From Thereva unica (lineage: Eukaryota; Arthropoda; Insecta; Diptera; Therevidae): a DNA stretch of 64,000 nt. The stretch lies in the NCBI GenBank assembly GCA_949987705.1, contig OX465283.1, forward strand, positions 74,285,720 to 74,349,719. Direction: 5' to 3'. The notes beneath the pieces were generated by a model, which was not told where the DNA came from, did not search any database, and saw only the letters and a program-made list of their open reading frames with translations. Every line of letters begins with the position of its first letter. Position 1 is the stretch's first letter. The position numbers and the translations under genes were made by a program. This document shows positions 10,848-22,399 of the stretch, piece after piece.

Positions 10848-11084
10848 ATGAAGTTGACTGTTGTGTTATTAATAACATTATTATCTGTGTGCGCAGCCGA
10901 GCCAGACTGGTTTGCAGATGCCGGAAAATGGATATCGCCTGAAGATTCTAGAAAATGGATACCGGGTGTCGTTAAAAATTCTGGAAAATGGGGATGGGGT
11001 ACCGATAAAGATACTGACAAATGGCTAACAGCCAGTAAAGACTCTGAAGAATGGATCTATGCAGCAGATGATACAGTCGCTTGA
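10848..11084 (+). pseudogene. Paralogue 1 of the secreted Trp-11-mer repeat family, truncated
   Basis: A 78-residue ORF shares the signal peptide MKLTVVLLITLLSVCAA with paralogues 2 and 3, followed by a shortened repeat region. Trp residues fall at 28, 37, 48, 59 and 69, so spacings are 9, 11, 11 and 10. Small in-frame deletions have broken the 11-residue register that is exact in the other copies. The frame ends in TGA where the others have TGG, and homology stops at once, so the whole C-terminal Cys domain is absent. The promoter and TATA spacing are intact, so a short secreted peptide could still be made. I favour a truncated duplicate. Start chosen by exact match to the other copies. Confidence 0.8.
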
Positions 11085-11348
11085 TAAAGTGTTATAATTA
11101 ATTGTATACCTGCAAGCAAAAATTATAACTTAATTTGAGATCATGTTGATAATATTCCAGAAACTATAAAAATATAATTGACTAATACAAAAATATACCA
11201 TTTCTGAGTTCAAACCAATCTTGGCCGTATATGCCGTCAGAAGAAACTGTTCCATTGGCTGGTATGCAAACCAAATTGGTTCATAAATATCTTCGTACAA
11301 CTATATTTCGATATTTCAATAAAAAAATACTAAAAGAAATATAGAAAC
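11085..11348. other. Spacer with no homology to the other paralogues' 3' ends
   Basis: The sequence following the premature stop does not match the C-terminal domain or 3' UTR of paralogues 2 and 3. No poly(A) signal in a matching place was found. Confidence 0.6.
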
Positions 11349-14074
11349 ACTAGCATAAAACCCGCGTGCCTTGCAACGCCTTTAAATAAAAACTGTTTAT
11401 TATGTGCAATTTTTTCCTTCAAAAAAAAAAAACAAACAAAAAAGTCAGCTGTCATTATCCCTAAAAGGGTTTATTATAGTGCATTTTTTTAATAAATATG
11501 GTAAACAAATTGCTGCGTATATTTTGAAGCAGAGATTGGCATGTTTATGTCCCCCATTTCACTGCGTTAGGGGATGAATTTCGAAAAATTGCTTCTTAGT
11601 GAATGTCCACGTCATTATAGAGATGCACTGTCAAAATTAAAGCCCTTCAGCTCCAGCGGTTTGGGTTAACCCCATTTAACCCCCTTAGGGGATAAATTTC
11701 AAAAAATCGCTCCTAAGTGGATGTCCACGTCATTATAGGGATACACGGTCAAAATTAAAGCCCTTCAGCTTCAGCGGTGTGGGTTAACCCCATTTCACCC
11801 ACTTAGTGGATGAATTTCGAAAAATCGCTTTATAGTGGATGTCCACGCCATTATAGGGATGCACTGTCAAAATTTCAGCCCTATAGCTATAGCGGTTTGG
11901 AAAAACCCCATTTCACCCCCTTAGGGATGAATTTCGAAAAATCGCTTCTTAGTGGATGTCCACGTCATTAAAGGGATGCACTGTCAAAATTTCAGCCCTG
12001 TAGCTCCAGCGGTTTGGGTAAACCCTATTTCACCCCCTTAGGGGATGAATTTCGAAAAATCGCTTTATAGTGGATGTCCACGCCATTATAGGGATACACT
12101 GTCAAAATTTCAGCCCTATGGCTACAGCGGTTTGGAAAACCCATATTTCACCCCCTTAGGGGATAAATTTCGAAAAATCGCTTCTAAGTGGATGTCCACA
12201 TCATTATAGGGATGCACTGTCAAAATTTCAGCCCTATAGCTACAGCGGTTTGGGTAAACCCCATTTCACTCCCTTAGGGGATGAATTTCGAAAAATCGCT
12301 TTAATAGTGGAAGACCACGCCATTATAGGGATGCACTGACAAAATTACAGCCCTATAGCTTTAGCGGTTTGGGTAAACCCCATTTCACCCCCTTAGGGGA
12401 TGCATTTCGAAAAATCGCTCTATAGTGGATGTCCACGCCATTATAGGGATGCACTGTCAAAATTTCAGCCCTATAGCTATAGCGGTTTGGAAAAACCCCA
12501 TTTCACCCCCTTAGGGAATGAATTTCGAAAAATCGCTTCTTAGTGGATGTCCACATCATTATAGGGATGCACTGTCAAAATTTCAGCCCTATAGCTCCAG
12601 CGGTTTGGGTAAACCCCATTTCACTCCCTTAGGGGATGAATTTCGAAAAATCGCTCTATAATGCACTGTCAAAATTTCAGCCCTATATCTATAGCGGTTT
12701 GGAAAAACCCCATTTCACCCCCTTAGGGGATGAATTTCGAAAAATCGCTTTATAGTGGATGTCCACGCCATTATAGGGATGCACTGTCAAAATTTCAGCC
12801 CTATAAATTTAGCGGTTTGAAAAACCCCCATTTCACCCCCTTAGGGGATGAATTCCGAAAAATCGCTTCTTAGTGGATGTCCACGTCATTATAGGGATGC
12901 ACTGTCAAAATTTCAGCCCTATAGCTACAGCGGTTTGGGTAAACCCCATTTCACTCCCTTAGGGGATGAATTTCGAAAAATCGCTTTAATAGTGGAAGAC
13001 CACGCCATGATAGAGATGCACTGTCAAAATTACAGCTCTATAGCTTTAGCGGTTTGGGTAAACCCTATTTCACCCCCTTAGGGGATGAATTTCGAAAAAT
13101 TGCTCTATAGTGGATGTCCACGCCATTATAGGGATGCACTGTCAAAATTTCAGCCCTATATCAATAGCGGTTTGGAAAAACCCCATTTCACCCCCTTGGG
13201 GGATGAATTTCGAAAAATCGCCTTATAGTGGATGTCCACGCCATTATAGGGATGCACTGTCAAAATTTCAGCCTTATATCTATAGCGGTTTGGAAAAACC
13301 CCATTTCACCCCCTTAGGGGATGAATTTCGAAAAATCGCTTTATAGTGGATGTCCACGCCATTGTAGGGATGCACTGTCAAAATTTCAGCCCTATAGCTA
13401 TAGCGGTTTGGAAAAACCCCATTTCACCCCCTTAGGGGATGAATTTCGAAAAATCGCTTCTTAGTGGATGTCCACATCATTATAGGGATGCACTGTCAAA
13501 ATTTCAGCCCTATAGCTCCAGCGGTTTGGGTAAACCCCATTTCACTCCCTTTGGGGATGAATTTCGAAAAAATCTTTTTAATAGTCGATGACCACGCCAT
13601 TATAGGGATGCACTGTCAAAATTACAGCCTTATAGCTTTAGCGGTTTGGAAAAAACCCATTTCACCCCCTTAGGGGATGAATTTCGAAAAATCGCTTTTT
13701 AGTGGATGTCCAGGTCATTAAAGGGATGCACTGTCAAAATTTCAGCCCTATAGCTCCAGCGGTTTTGAGTTGACCCTATTTCACCCCCTTAGGGGATGAA
13801 TTTCGAAAAATCGATAGGGGTGCACTGTCAAAAATTTCAGCCCTTTAGCTCTAGCGGTTTAGGTTGTGCGTTGTCTTTCAGTCAGTTACTTTTTATACAA
13901 TAGAAAAAAAGTGAAGAAAATAAATCCCCTTACAACTTATTGAACCCCATTTCACCCCCTTCAACCCTTTTTTCTCCAAAAAAAATAGCCTATGTCCGTC
14001 TCCAAGGTCTAAACTATGTCTGTTGCAAATTTCATCAAAATCGGTCCAGCGGTTTAGGCGTGAAAGCGTAACAT

Positions 14075-14127
<53 letters not shown>

Positions 14128-14158
14128 GTTACTTTCACATTTATAATATTAGTAAGGA
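11349..14158 (+). mobile_element. Minisatellite-bearing non-autonomous element A
   Basis: The left end reads CTAGCATAAAACCCGCG. About 20 imperfect units of roughly 117-119 bp follow (about 11560-13870), each with the landmarks ATTTCACCCCCTTAGGGG, GAATTTCGAAAAATCG and GGGATGCACTGTCAAAAT. The right end has a conserved stretch, a (GACA)n microsatellite at 14081-14128, and a terminus ATTTATAATATTAGTAAGGA. This end structure, microsatellite next to TAATATTAGTAAGGAT, is known from MINE/mini-me-like and Helitron-like insect repeats. ORFs across the array are repeat by-products. Element B (27717-31120) is the same family in the opposite orientation. Confidence 0.8.
14081..14128 (+). repeat. (GACA)n microsatellite
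   Basis: Twelve uninterrupted tetranucleotide units near the right end of element A. Confidence 0.95.
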
Positions 14159-14247
14159 TGAAAAATTTACACTTCCTTTGAAACATCTATTTATTAAATT
14201 TATTGTCTTCACCTGCAAACATCTGGTTTAAATAAATAAATTTATAC

Positions 14248-14463
14248 CTGAGCCAGAACGTGTAGAATCTTGTTTCTTCTTGAGATCCTTTCGGAATGTT
14301 ACCATAAGAATTTCTTTTTTGTGTTTTATCTCCTTAACAGCATTATGTAAAACTACGCTGAGACGATTCCAAGCATCGCCTACTTTCGTTCTGTCTTTGT
14401 GGCCCTTATTTCTGGGATCACAAATGCAGGTCTCTGCTTGATAGCATTCAATAAATCATTTTC
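14248..14463 (-). pseudogene. MADF-domain-like exon relic with both splice sites
   Basis: On the minus strand a TTGTGTTGCAG acceptor precedes 14463, and CTCAG/GTATAA forms a donor at 14248/14247. The 216-bp exon encodes ENDLLNAIKQRPAF, then after a one-base frame change CDPRNKGHKDRTKVGDAWN, then a Lys-rich tail. The pattern LxxAIxxRPxxxDxxNKxxKDR...W is that of MADF DNA-binding domains (Adf-1 type), which also occur in proteins encoded by Harbinger elements. The frame change makes it likely to be dead. No adjoining exon was identified between neighbouring repeats. Confidence 0.5.
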
Positions 14464-14539
14464 CTGCAACACAATATAAATATAAAACAAACAACAAAAA
14501 GAAACTCATCTCAAATTGAAACGCACGTCTGTTCGCGGC

Positions 14540-15136
14540 TAGTGCACAAACGAAACTAACCTTAAAACAAACGTGTGGACGCATCCCAAACGCTTGCCAC
14601 AAACTTCTTTTGATTTGTCCCAAAACCCGAGTTCTAATACCTGACCGTAGCTGTTTCTGGCCATTTCATTGCGTAGTGCAGCTGTGTTGATTCGAGCCTG
14701 ATCAGCGGATACAAAGCTTTTCAGCGTTGTAATGGGCTCTCGGAGCACCATACCAATAAGATAATGATCCGAGTCGATGTTGGCACCTCGGTACTTTCGT
14801 ACCGTCATCAGACCCGAAAGGTGGCGGCGGTCTATCAACACATGGTCTATTGGGTTCGAGTGGCTCCATCAGGAGATACCCAGGTGGCTTTATGGATATC
14901 TTTACGCGCAAATCTAGTACTTGCAACGACCAAGTTCTTACTTGCTGCCATCTCTACAGCTGGCTGTCCATTGTCATTAGCGTTTTCATATGCAAGCTGT
15001 GGTTGCCGACATATTGCCTGTATATGGGCTCCCGGACTACTTCAGATCTCCCAGTATGATTTTTACATCATACCTGGGGCAGGCATTAAGTTCCCGTTCA
15101 ACTGATTCGAAGAACTCTTCTTTATCATCATCCGGG
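14540..15136 (-). pseudogene. RTE-like LINE copy 2: endonuclease end and linker
   Basis: Just left of the foldback insertion the frame reads DDDKEEFFESVEREL, continuing the APTEE segment found at 15853-15880. Further on, frames at 14702-14926 and 14539-14841 carry the RRHLSGLMTVRKYRGANID and SDHYLIGMVLRE motifs that end the endonuclease. Frame changes separate the pieces. Confidence 0.75.
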
Positions 15137-15852
15137 GACTCCCGAGTAAAAATAAAATAAGGGCATTTGGCGGGCATTCGGCGGGCGTTGGGGCAAATGA
15201 CGGGCGTAGAATTTTAAACCATTTTTTATGATGGCCTTTCAAGGGGCAAAAAACGGCGACTTGGCTTTTCAAGGGTCAAACGACGGCCGTAGAGTTTTTA
15301 AATTTTTTAGGGCGAGCACAGATGGGCAAACGACGGGCAAATGACGGGCAAACTTGAACAAAAGATTTCAATTTTCGAGAAGGCCTTATAGAGGCCATAA
15401 AAATGCCAAATGCATAAAGCGTGATTTATGTATTTTTCTCGTTATTTCTCGCTCGAGTAAAAATAAATTTTGGCCTTTTGACGGGCGTGATGGCCCGGCC
15501 ATATGGCGGTCAAATGACGGCCCGTTGCAGGACAGTACGGCCATTTGGGGGGGGGGCGATTGACGGTCGAATGAGGGCTTTTCGAGGGCTTTTCCCCCGA
15601 ATGGCCTTTTCTGCGACTGAAAAGCCCTCATTTGACCGTCAATCGCCCCCCGAATGGCCTTTTTTGGAACTGAAAAGCCCTCATTCGACCGACAATCGCC
15701 CCCCAAATGGCCTTTTTTGGGACTGAAAAGCCCTCATTTGACCGTCAATCGCCCCCCCCAAATGGCCGTACTGTCCTGCAACGGGCCGTCATTTGACCGC
15801 CAAATGGCCGGGCCATCACGCCCGTCAAAAGGCCCAAATTTATTTTTACTCG
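15137..15852. mobile_element. GC-rich foldback element inserted in LINE copy 2
   Basis: The ends are inverted copies of CCCGAGTAAAAATAAA. Inside, long inverted arms (about 15470-15590 against 15730-15850) carry ATGGCC and CGTCA-rich sequence. A roughly 58-bp unit containing GAATGGCCTTTT and AAAAGCCCTCATT is repeated three times between them. The flanking LINE frame resumes exactly on each side, with AG on both sides as the only visible duplication. ORFs of about 70-110 residues in both strands here are products of the repeat. An isolated copy of one end (TTATTTTTACTCGGG) lies near 18410-18424. Confidence 0.7.
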
Positions 15853-16094
15853 GGCTCTTCTGTAGGTGCGTGAACGTTTATGAGGCTGATGTTCTTAAAT
15901 TTACCTCGCACATGAAGGGAGCATAGCCTTTCGTTTATTGCTTTAAAGCCGATAATGGCAGGCTTCATTCTTTTGCTAACCATAAAACCTACTCCGAGAA
16001 CATGGTCAGTACCGGCTTTAGGGGTGGGCGAACCCGGGCGATCGCCCGAGGGCGCCATGTCCTAGGGGCGCCGCCGCGATCCAATAATGTGTTA

Positions 16095-16214
16095 GGCTGC
16101 TCGCACACTGCATCAGAATTTGTACGATTTCGTGCGAATTCTGATGAAATTGTATGCTATTTCATCAGAATTCGCACAAATTCGTACAAATTCTGATCCA
16201 GTGTGCGAGCAGCC
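16095..16214. mobile_element. 120-bp hairpin MITE, Harbinger-type (TSD TTA)
   Basis: The terminal repeats start GGCTGCTCGCACACTG and the whole unit folds into one near-perfect hairpin with arms of about 55 bp. TTA is duplicated at 16092-16094 and 16215-16217. A 3-bp TTA duplication is typical of PIF/Harbinger elements. Confidence 0.8.
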
Positions 16215-17290
16215 TTAATTCATTCCCGTGAAGATAGCTCAGAGCCTTCAAATAATTACCAAAAAGAAAAAAGCTCTCAAGACTAACAATAGTTCGGGAT
16301 GTTTCAACTTCAGGAACCCAACAATCAGGCTCAACGGGTATCAGGACAATGAGCGAAGTAGTGAAGGACCACCTTCTAGTGGCACTAACCTATGCCAATT
16401 CTAGTAGCAGCACACTCCCGGACCTTCTCCGACATCAAGACCAAAATATCAGGGATATTCATGGAGTTCGTGATGAGGTAAGAGTCGTCAGAAGTGCCGC
16501 TGCTCCCTTTTGACTCCGGGGAGAGATATAACCAAAAGGGAGGGATGAAAGGGGAGAGATATTACCAAAATACCAAGGGCGAGGATCTGGCTCCCAAAAA
16601 TGGAAGCAAAGCCAGACAAATTGCTGAGTAGCTTCAATGCCACAACCGGGACATCCCTATGGACAACTAAAATTTACTCAATGCCGGGCAACCCCAAAGA
16701 AATAGTAAAACACCGGTACTGCTACTCAACGACGAGTGCATAGAGTGACTCGGAAGAGTTGATTATAAACTCCATTTTGGCCTAAGATAGGCATGGATAA
16801 AGGTTTCCAAAACGGCTTCATCTAACGAAGAGGCTGACTCCGATAAAGAGCTTTGTGAGCGCTTAGATGAACGAACAGTCATCATGGTTGAGAGGAAATT
16901 GGCATCTATAAGCTCAGAAGCAGCGGTTGACAATGTAGAATAAACATGGCAGCAGGCGACCTGTATCATCCTCCAATCAGGTAAGTAGTGGTAGGTTGAA
17001 AACAGTATAGAAGAAATTTCTCCTCTTCGCTCTGAGAAACCTACACGACCCGCGCGATTTTAGCCCCTTTCCGCCCTCCATGGACAGATTCGAGAAAATG
17101 GATTTCATGCCGCTGTCACAAAGGAGGGAAGTGCTTATTTCGTGCTTGTTCGTGTCCGATAGAATCAAGTTCGATGCCATAGGCATATACAAATGTTTAA
17201 GGAATACCCTCATCGGACAGAATATGCAAAGAACGAGTCCGTCAAAAAATGTTGTATATGCTTCTCACCCAACAAAAAAAAATCCTTTAA

Positions 17291-18208
17291 GGGGTTGCTC
17301 TGATTTTTGGTTTAAAAAAAAACGAAATTTTTTTTTTGCCTTTTTATATTTATTAATATGTGTAGAATACGTTCCTAAAATATTAGTACGAAATTTTTTT
17401 TCGTTAAAAAGTTATATGCAGTATTGTAAGTGCAAAAAAACTGATTTTCTGTCGGACGTTCAGCGCGTGGTAGTGCTACTGTTATAGTTTATATACATAG
17501 TACCTGATGTTATTGTTATTTACACGAATGTAAAATATACATACGCATTCGTGCAAATAACAACATCAGCCACTATATGTATATAGTAACGCAAACATAC
17601 GTTTGAATTTATTTACATTATTTCGGTTAGTTCGGCTACAGTGAAACGTAAAAAAACTTTAAACGCGTTTTTCTCAAAATGCCATTTTTCAAAACGGTTC
17701 CAGCGATTCAAAAGAAACTATTTAATATATTGACTTACCACTTATGTCAATTTATCGAAAATGATGTTGTCGAGTTCGCCTGTGTAAATTTTTTTTTCAA
17801 AATCTTACTATTAGTATTTTATCCTCCCATTTTGGGCCAGAAAAGTTGCATTTTTACGTTTTTTCACTAAAATGTCCTTAAATTTTTTTTTGATGCAATT
17901 TTTACTAATGTTGACATAAGCGAACTAAAAGACATAATTTTTAACAAAACCGTTTTTCACTTTTCTGGTTCTGACCAATGGGGACGGAGCTATCGATGGA
18001 ACCGTTTTCCATGTTATTTTTGAGGTGTCAACTTCAGCGCGTGCTACATATTTATTTATGACGGCAAAAAAAAAATTAAAATTTTTTTGTGATCTCTAAA
18101 AGTTATCTAATACTATGAAAAAATTTTGTATATAAAAATAATAAGGGTTTTCTGTAAAAAAAAATCCAAAAATAGTCAATTTTTTGCCTCAAAAATCAGA
18201 GCAACCCC
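17291..18208. mobile_element. TIR element flanked by TTAA
   Basis: The inverted ends are GGGGTTGCTCTGATTTTTG, about 19 bp, with TTAA immediately outside each (17287-17290, 18209-18212). The interior is AT-rich and without coding frames. It also holds a 45-bp-arm hairpin near 17500-17600. Whether TTAA is a target duplication or part of the TIR with a TA duplication cannot be decided from one copy. Confidence 0.6.
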
Positions 18209-18533
18209 TTAAACAAAAAATTCTATACACGCCTCTCACAAAAAGCACATTCAACAATATATTAGGTGCATATTCTTTTTTAGTTCAAATTTGCCGTCGT
18301 ATGCCCGTGTGAATAGCTCAGTTCTCGGCCATTAAAACCTTACGTTTGGCCGTCCCACACCCTTATGTACTCCCAAGTGGCCAGTGTTTGGTCGTTGTTA
18401 TGCCAGCTTTTATTTTTACTCGGGTTATTGTATAATTTGTGCATAGGTAATCTACCGAAAAGAAATGTCTAAAAAGTTAAGGGCGCATAAAAATATCTCG
18501 CCCGGTGCGCCAAAATACCTAAAGCCGGCTCTG

Positions 18534-18824
18534 AACATGGTGTTTTGTATGACAGCTGTAATATACGTCATAGTCAGGTTTTTGCAAAACGCCATTCCCC
18601 GTCCATCTCATCTCCTGAATGGCGGTAATGTCAGCTTTATACTTTGACAGGGTATCGGCCAGATGTTGTGTAGCTCGAGTTCTGTACAGAGTTCGAACAT
18701 TCCAAGAGAAAATTCGGAAATCGTTTTGCCTTTTTCGTTTCCGTGGTCGTCGTCGTTTATTCCAGTATCCGAGGCATGTTGTTCCGTAATAATTGTTTTT
18801 TACGGGTGAGGTTATTAGCCACAC
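18534..18824 (-). pseudogene. RTE-like LINE copy 2: endonuclease N-terminus
   Basis: From Met at 18824 a basic stretch (RRRPRKRKR) precedes DFRIFSWNVRTLYRTR and ITAIQEMRWTGNG. These contain the N of the first endonuclease motif and the E of QEMRW. The frame breaks at the hAT target site 18534-18541 (AACATGGT) after SCHTKHH. Confidence 0.8.
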
Positions 18825-19838
18825 GCCAACCTTACTTGGAAGGGACTAGCCCGATCATATTAGCCTATCCTCTCTCATAGAATAGCTACCAGTGGCCACC
18901 GCTTGGAGGTTATGATCGCACTTCCATCAGTCCGAAGTAGTTGCGGCACGTGCATGTTATGCTATACATATGTTATGCCATCTATCCTTGCGATAAACAA
19001 TAAATTTCTTCTCATCAAAGAATTCTGATGATAAAATGTCTCCAGTTAGCCAGGTTTCTGTCAAAACAATAGCATTATAATCACTTTCACAGATGGTCAG
19101 AAAAATGTCATGAACCTTTGAACGCATACCACGAATATTCTGATAGTAGAAATCGAAGAAATTTTGTCGGCAGTTTTACCAAGCGCTATTCCACGGCGCG
19201 GCGGTAGGGCGACTGTTTACAACGTTTTCTGACAGTTTAAATGTGCGAACCTGTATGCCTTCTGGCCAATACGCAGGGTTTAAACTTTTCTTCAGTAAAA
19301 AATACCAATTTTGAAGTTCACAAACTTCATAGGTGATTTATCGGCATGAGCAAACTACAGCAACAATGTGTACACCAAGTTTGGAAGCAACATAATTTCT
19401 AATTACACTTGAAGAAGTTTCGGAGCTAAAACGGGGCACATGCAACCATTTTTTTTCTTATTTAGCACATTAAAGTCCGCAAAATTAGTATCATTGCCAA
19501 AAATCTTCTTCTCATTACGGACTTTTTTACTTGAGACTGTGGTCCACAATTCTTCGCTGTTAGCGGCGGCGTTAACGACGCGGTTGGAACAATAACTGGG
19601 GATGAATCATACACTATTTGCTGTTGAGCCTTAAGCTAGTGACAGAATTACGCGCAATGGCGGTGTGGACATTGGCTTCGCGGTGTGTGCGGATTTTTCA
19701 CTGATACAAAGTCGCAGTGCTGGTGTCGTGTTCCGACTTTGACACAACCTAAAAATCAAAGTAACAAGTGGGCGTAATACGAAATAAACTGAAAAAGCTG
19801 TATGATTTGCGTATTAATTTTCTATCCTACAGGACTTG

Positions 19839-20663
19839 TCTAAGCTCCCACCGCAAAAAAGGTACCCCATCGAACACCTCAAAACAATAAAGTGAGATTG
19901 GCTGAAAATCATGTAAAAAACATGTAAAGCCCGCCAGACTAGTAAAAATTTGTTAATTGCTATTTTTTAAGAATTTTTGAATTTTGTTAAAAAACAATGA
20001 TTTTACTTTCCAAAACACCTGTCTGAAATTTATACAATTTGTAGTAAATAATGAACCATTTTTGAAAAAATTTGTCTATCTGACAATTTTTGTTAATTAG
20101 CTTCTGACAGACCTTATGTTATAAATTCTTTTTCTTTATAAAAATGCACTTCATAACACCTCCTTGAATTTTGTTTTACATAAAATTCAAGATTTCTTCT
20201 GTCTATTAAAGCTTGTCTGGCTGACAATTTTTGTTAATAAATTTGTCAGACTGAATTTTGAATGCGCAGCATCAATGCATCAAGATCAACCACTGGCATT
20301 TCAGAACACCTTGTTCAAAAAGAAAACAATTGAAGTTTAAGATGTCCTTTATCCATAAAAATAAGCCTGTCATTGAAAAAATGTTTTTTACCATGTCAGA
20401 TAATTTTTAAGCGCCGTGACAGGGGGGTTTTCTTTAAAAAAAGAGCTTTTATAAGGGCCTAGCCAAAACACCACCTTAATTTTTTTCTGGAAGAAGACTT
20501 GTCATCTATTTTATGAATAAAACTTGGTAAGTCAGCAAAATAGCAGTAACAAATTTTTACTAGTCTGGCGGGCTTTACATGTTTTTTACAGGTTTTTCAG
20601 CCAATCTCACTTTATTGTTTTGAGGTGTTCGATGGGGTACCTTTTTTGCGGTGGGAGCTTAGA
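19839..20663. mobile_element. 825-bp TIR element with arms of about 120 bp
   Basis: The left end TCTAAGCTCCCACCGC and right end GCGGTGGGAGCTTAGA are inverted, and the match continues for roughly 120 bp inwards (through GGCGGGCTTTACATG). The interior shows no coding frame. Flanking bases do not give a clear target duplication. Confidence 0.75.
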
Positions 20664-21676
20664 CTATTTGTTCTAGGTACTAATTTCATCACCACAATTT
20701 CGAAATAATTATGAAATTCAACAAATTTTTTATCCCCATCACCGTTTCAAAACATATGGGGCCCATCCACGGGCCAACTAGTTGCCCAAACTGAGTTGTG
20801 TAAAAAGTTGTTGTTTTGCCACAAACGCTTCAACTGAGTTGATATTTCAACTGTCAATTCGATATTTTATAGGCAATTTGAAAGTTAAATGAAATTGTAG
20901 AAAACCCGCGACTAAGTTTTATAATAATACTAGTGGGATGTTGTGCCTAGAGACTAGCCACTAATTACGCTTTTTCATGGTATTCTTTCTGTTGAATAAC
21001 ACTTCAGATTGGATGACAAATTAAGTGGAGATTGATCCGCACTCACTTCCAAGCCGCCGGATCTGGGAATCGAGGCCAATAATTCGAATGTGTCAAAATG
21101 AAAAAAAAAGCACATCACACATGTAAACACTATAGAAAACGAATCTAAACATTTTTCTTTGGATTGGAGGAAAATCGAATGTGGTGCACTTTGCACAACA
21201 GAATTAGGTGTATTATTTTACTTAAACAGACATGTCTTATTGTTAAAAATTCGGCTTACCGCACCGTAGTTTGGCCATGGAGATTCATAAGTATCACACT
21301 GACCAACGCTATATATAATTAATCTTGAAAAGCTTTTGTTAAAGGCTTATGTAGGTTATAAGTTGTGAGACTGCGTAATCTAAAACTTAACAAAGTATTT
21401 AACAAACACTATAATATAATCATCATAGCTTAAAAAAAAGGAAATCAAATGTAAACAATAAAATTCTTTGATTCTTCACACACGTCATGGTATATTTCTT
21501 TATTCAATATAAACAATAGTTTTTGAGCTGCAAATAAAAACTATGTGCCATAATTTCGTTATCATCGGTTTTTGTTCTGGAAGCAAATTTAGAGACGTAT
21601 TCATGTCAAAAACTTGTTTCATATGAAACAAAATCCCCGAAGGAAATTAAAAAAAAATTATTATGACGAAAAAAAA

Positions 21677-21745
21677 GCACCGCGAGCCGAAGGATCGAAC
21701 TCGCAGCCCCACAGACGAGGGAGTTTCCCTAGCCCTTTATAGTCC
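21677..21745 (-). repeat. tRNA-derived SINE head (B box)
   Basis: On the minus strand GAGTTCGATCC is a good RNA polymerase III B box, sitting in a stem GCGAG...CTCGC. Upstream is GGCTAGGGAAACTCCC in the place of an A-box region. The tail becomes T-rich. It is too degenerate to be a functional tRNA gene. Confidence 0.5.
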
Positions 21746-22189
21746 AAGGAAATGGTACTTTAACATTGCAAAAATGCAGGACAAGGTTTTATTTTTGGGA
21801 TGTGAGCTTAAGTTTGAGTTTTCGGGATTCTAACCCCCCCCCCCATTTGGCCGCCATCTTGGAAAACGTATGCAAATGGGTTTTCCACTATATCTCCGAA
21901 ACGGCACATCTTACCGTAAATTTGCAAGGACACTTTTTGTTTAGAATTAAATAATCTACAATTTATTACTTAGAAATTTTGTGGTAAAATGAATAATTAA
22001 GAAGTTATAAGCCTTAGAACACAAAAATTAGTCACAATATTTTCTTTAAAGGCTCTTTTTTGTTGTTTAAATATACTTCTGGTTGAAATTTCCAGACCAT
22101 TTTCTCAGTTTTTGGTCTTTTGACCAAGAGCTACATTTTGAGATATTTCCCAAGTCTGTATCAGCAGTACTTTCAGAGATGAAAGTAGG

Positions 22190-22222
22190 CTTCAGACGGA
22201 CAGACGGACAGACGGACAGAGC
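22190..22222 (+). repeat. (GACGGACA)n short microsatellite
   Basis: Three to four tandem units of GGACAGAC next to an AGACGGAC run, similar in place to the microsatellites of other insect repeats. Confidence 0.7.
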
Positions 22223-22399
22223 CTCTGTATAAGTTTTTTTTTTGAAAAAGCTAAAAAATTGGAGAAAGATGATTTTTTAGATTAATTATAATTTTTTTTA
22301 ATTATTAATATGAATATTTATATTTTTTAAAATATAAATTAAATTCTAAAAGTATAAATCATGAAAATAATTTAATATTATGTGAACTTTCATAATTGA

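Larger units (their letters stand above)
16007..18533. mobile_element. hAT-type element with 8-bp TSD, no transposase found
   Basis: It begins CAGTACCGGCTTTAGG and ends CCTAAAGCCGGCTCTG, which are 14/16 inverted matches. It is flanked by AACATGGT on both sides (15999-16006 and 18534-18541). CAG...CTG termini and an 8-bp duplication are the hAT signature. The 2.5-kb interior holds other repeats (16095-16214, 17291-18208) and no coding frame I recognise, so it is non-autonomous. It inserted into the endonuclease of LINE copy 2. Confidence 0.85.
14530..18945 (-). mobile_element. RTE-like LINE copy 2, endonuclease part only, twice interrupted
   Basis: Endonuclease coding on the minus strand runs 18824-18534, then 16006-15853, then 15136-14540. 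The two gaps are a hAT element (16007-18533) and a foldback element (about 15137-15852). The recognisable pieces are DFRIFSWNVRTLY, KPAIIGFKAINERLC, ISLINVHAPTEE and RRHLSGLMTVRKYRG, the last from the linker after the endonuclease. No RT follows, so the copy is 3'-truncated near 14530. 5' UTR-like sequence extends to about 18945. It is related to but distinct from copy 1. Confidence 0.8.

Noticed and set aside
12848..13673. Repetitive ORFs in minisatellite A that look like a repeat protein
   Set aside because: The unit of about 118 bp shifts frame from copy to copy and the frames stop irregularly.
11560..13870. Regular repeats suggesting a CRISPR array
   Set aside because: Units of about 118 bp are contiguous with no unique spacers, and the DNA is eukaryotic.
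15354..15926. Four ORFs of 69-106 residues on both strands
   Set aside because: They lie in the foldback element and mirror one another through its inverted repeats.
21677..21745. A functional tRNA gene
   Set aside because: There is a good B box, but no complete cloverleaf and no convincing A box, so it is treated as a SINE head.
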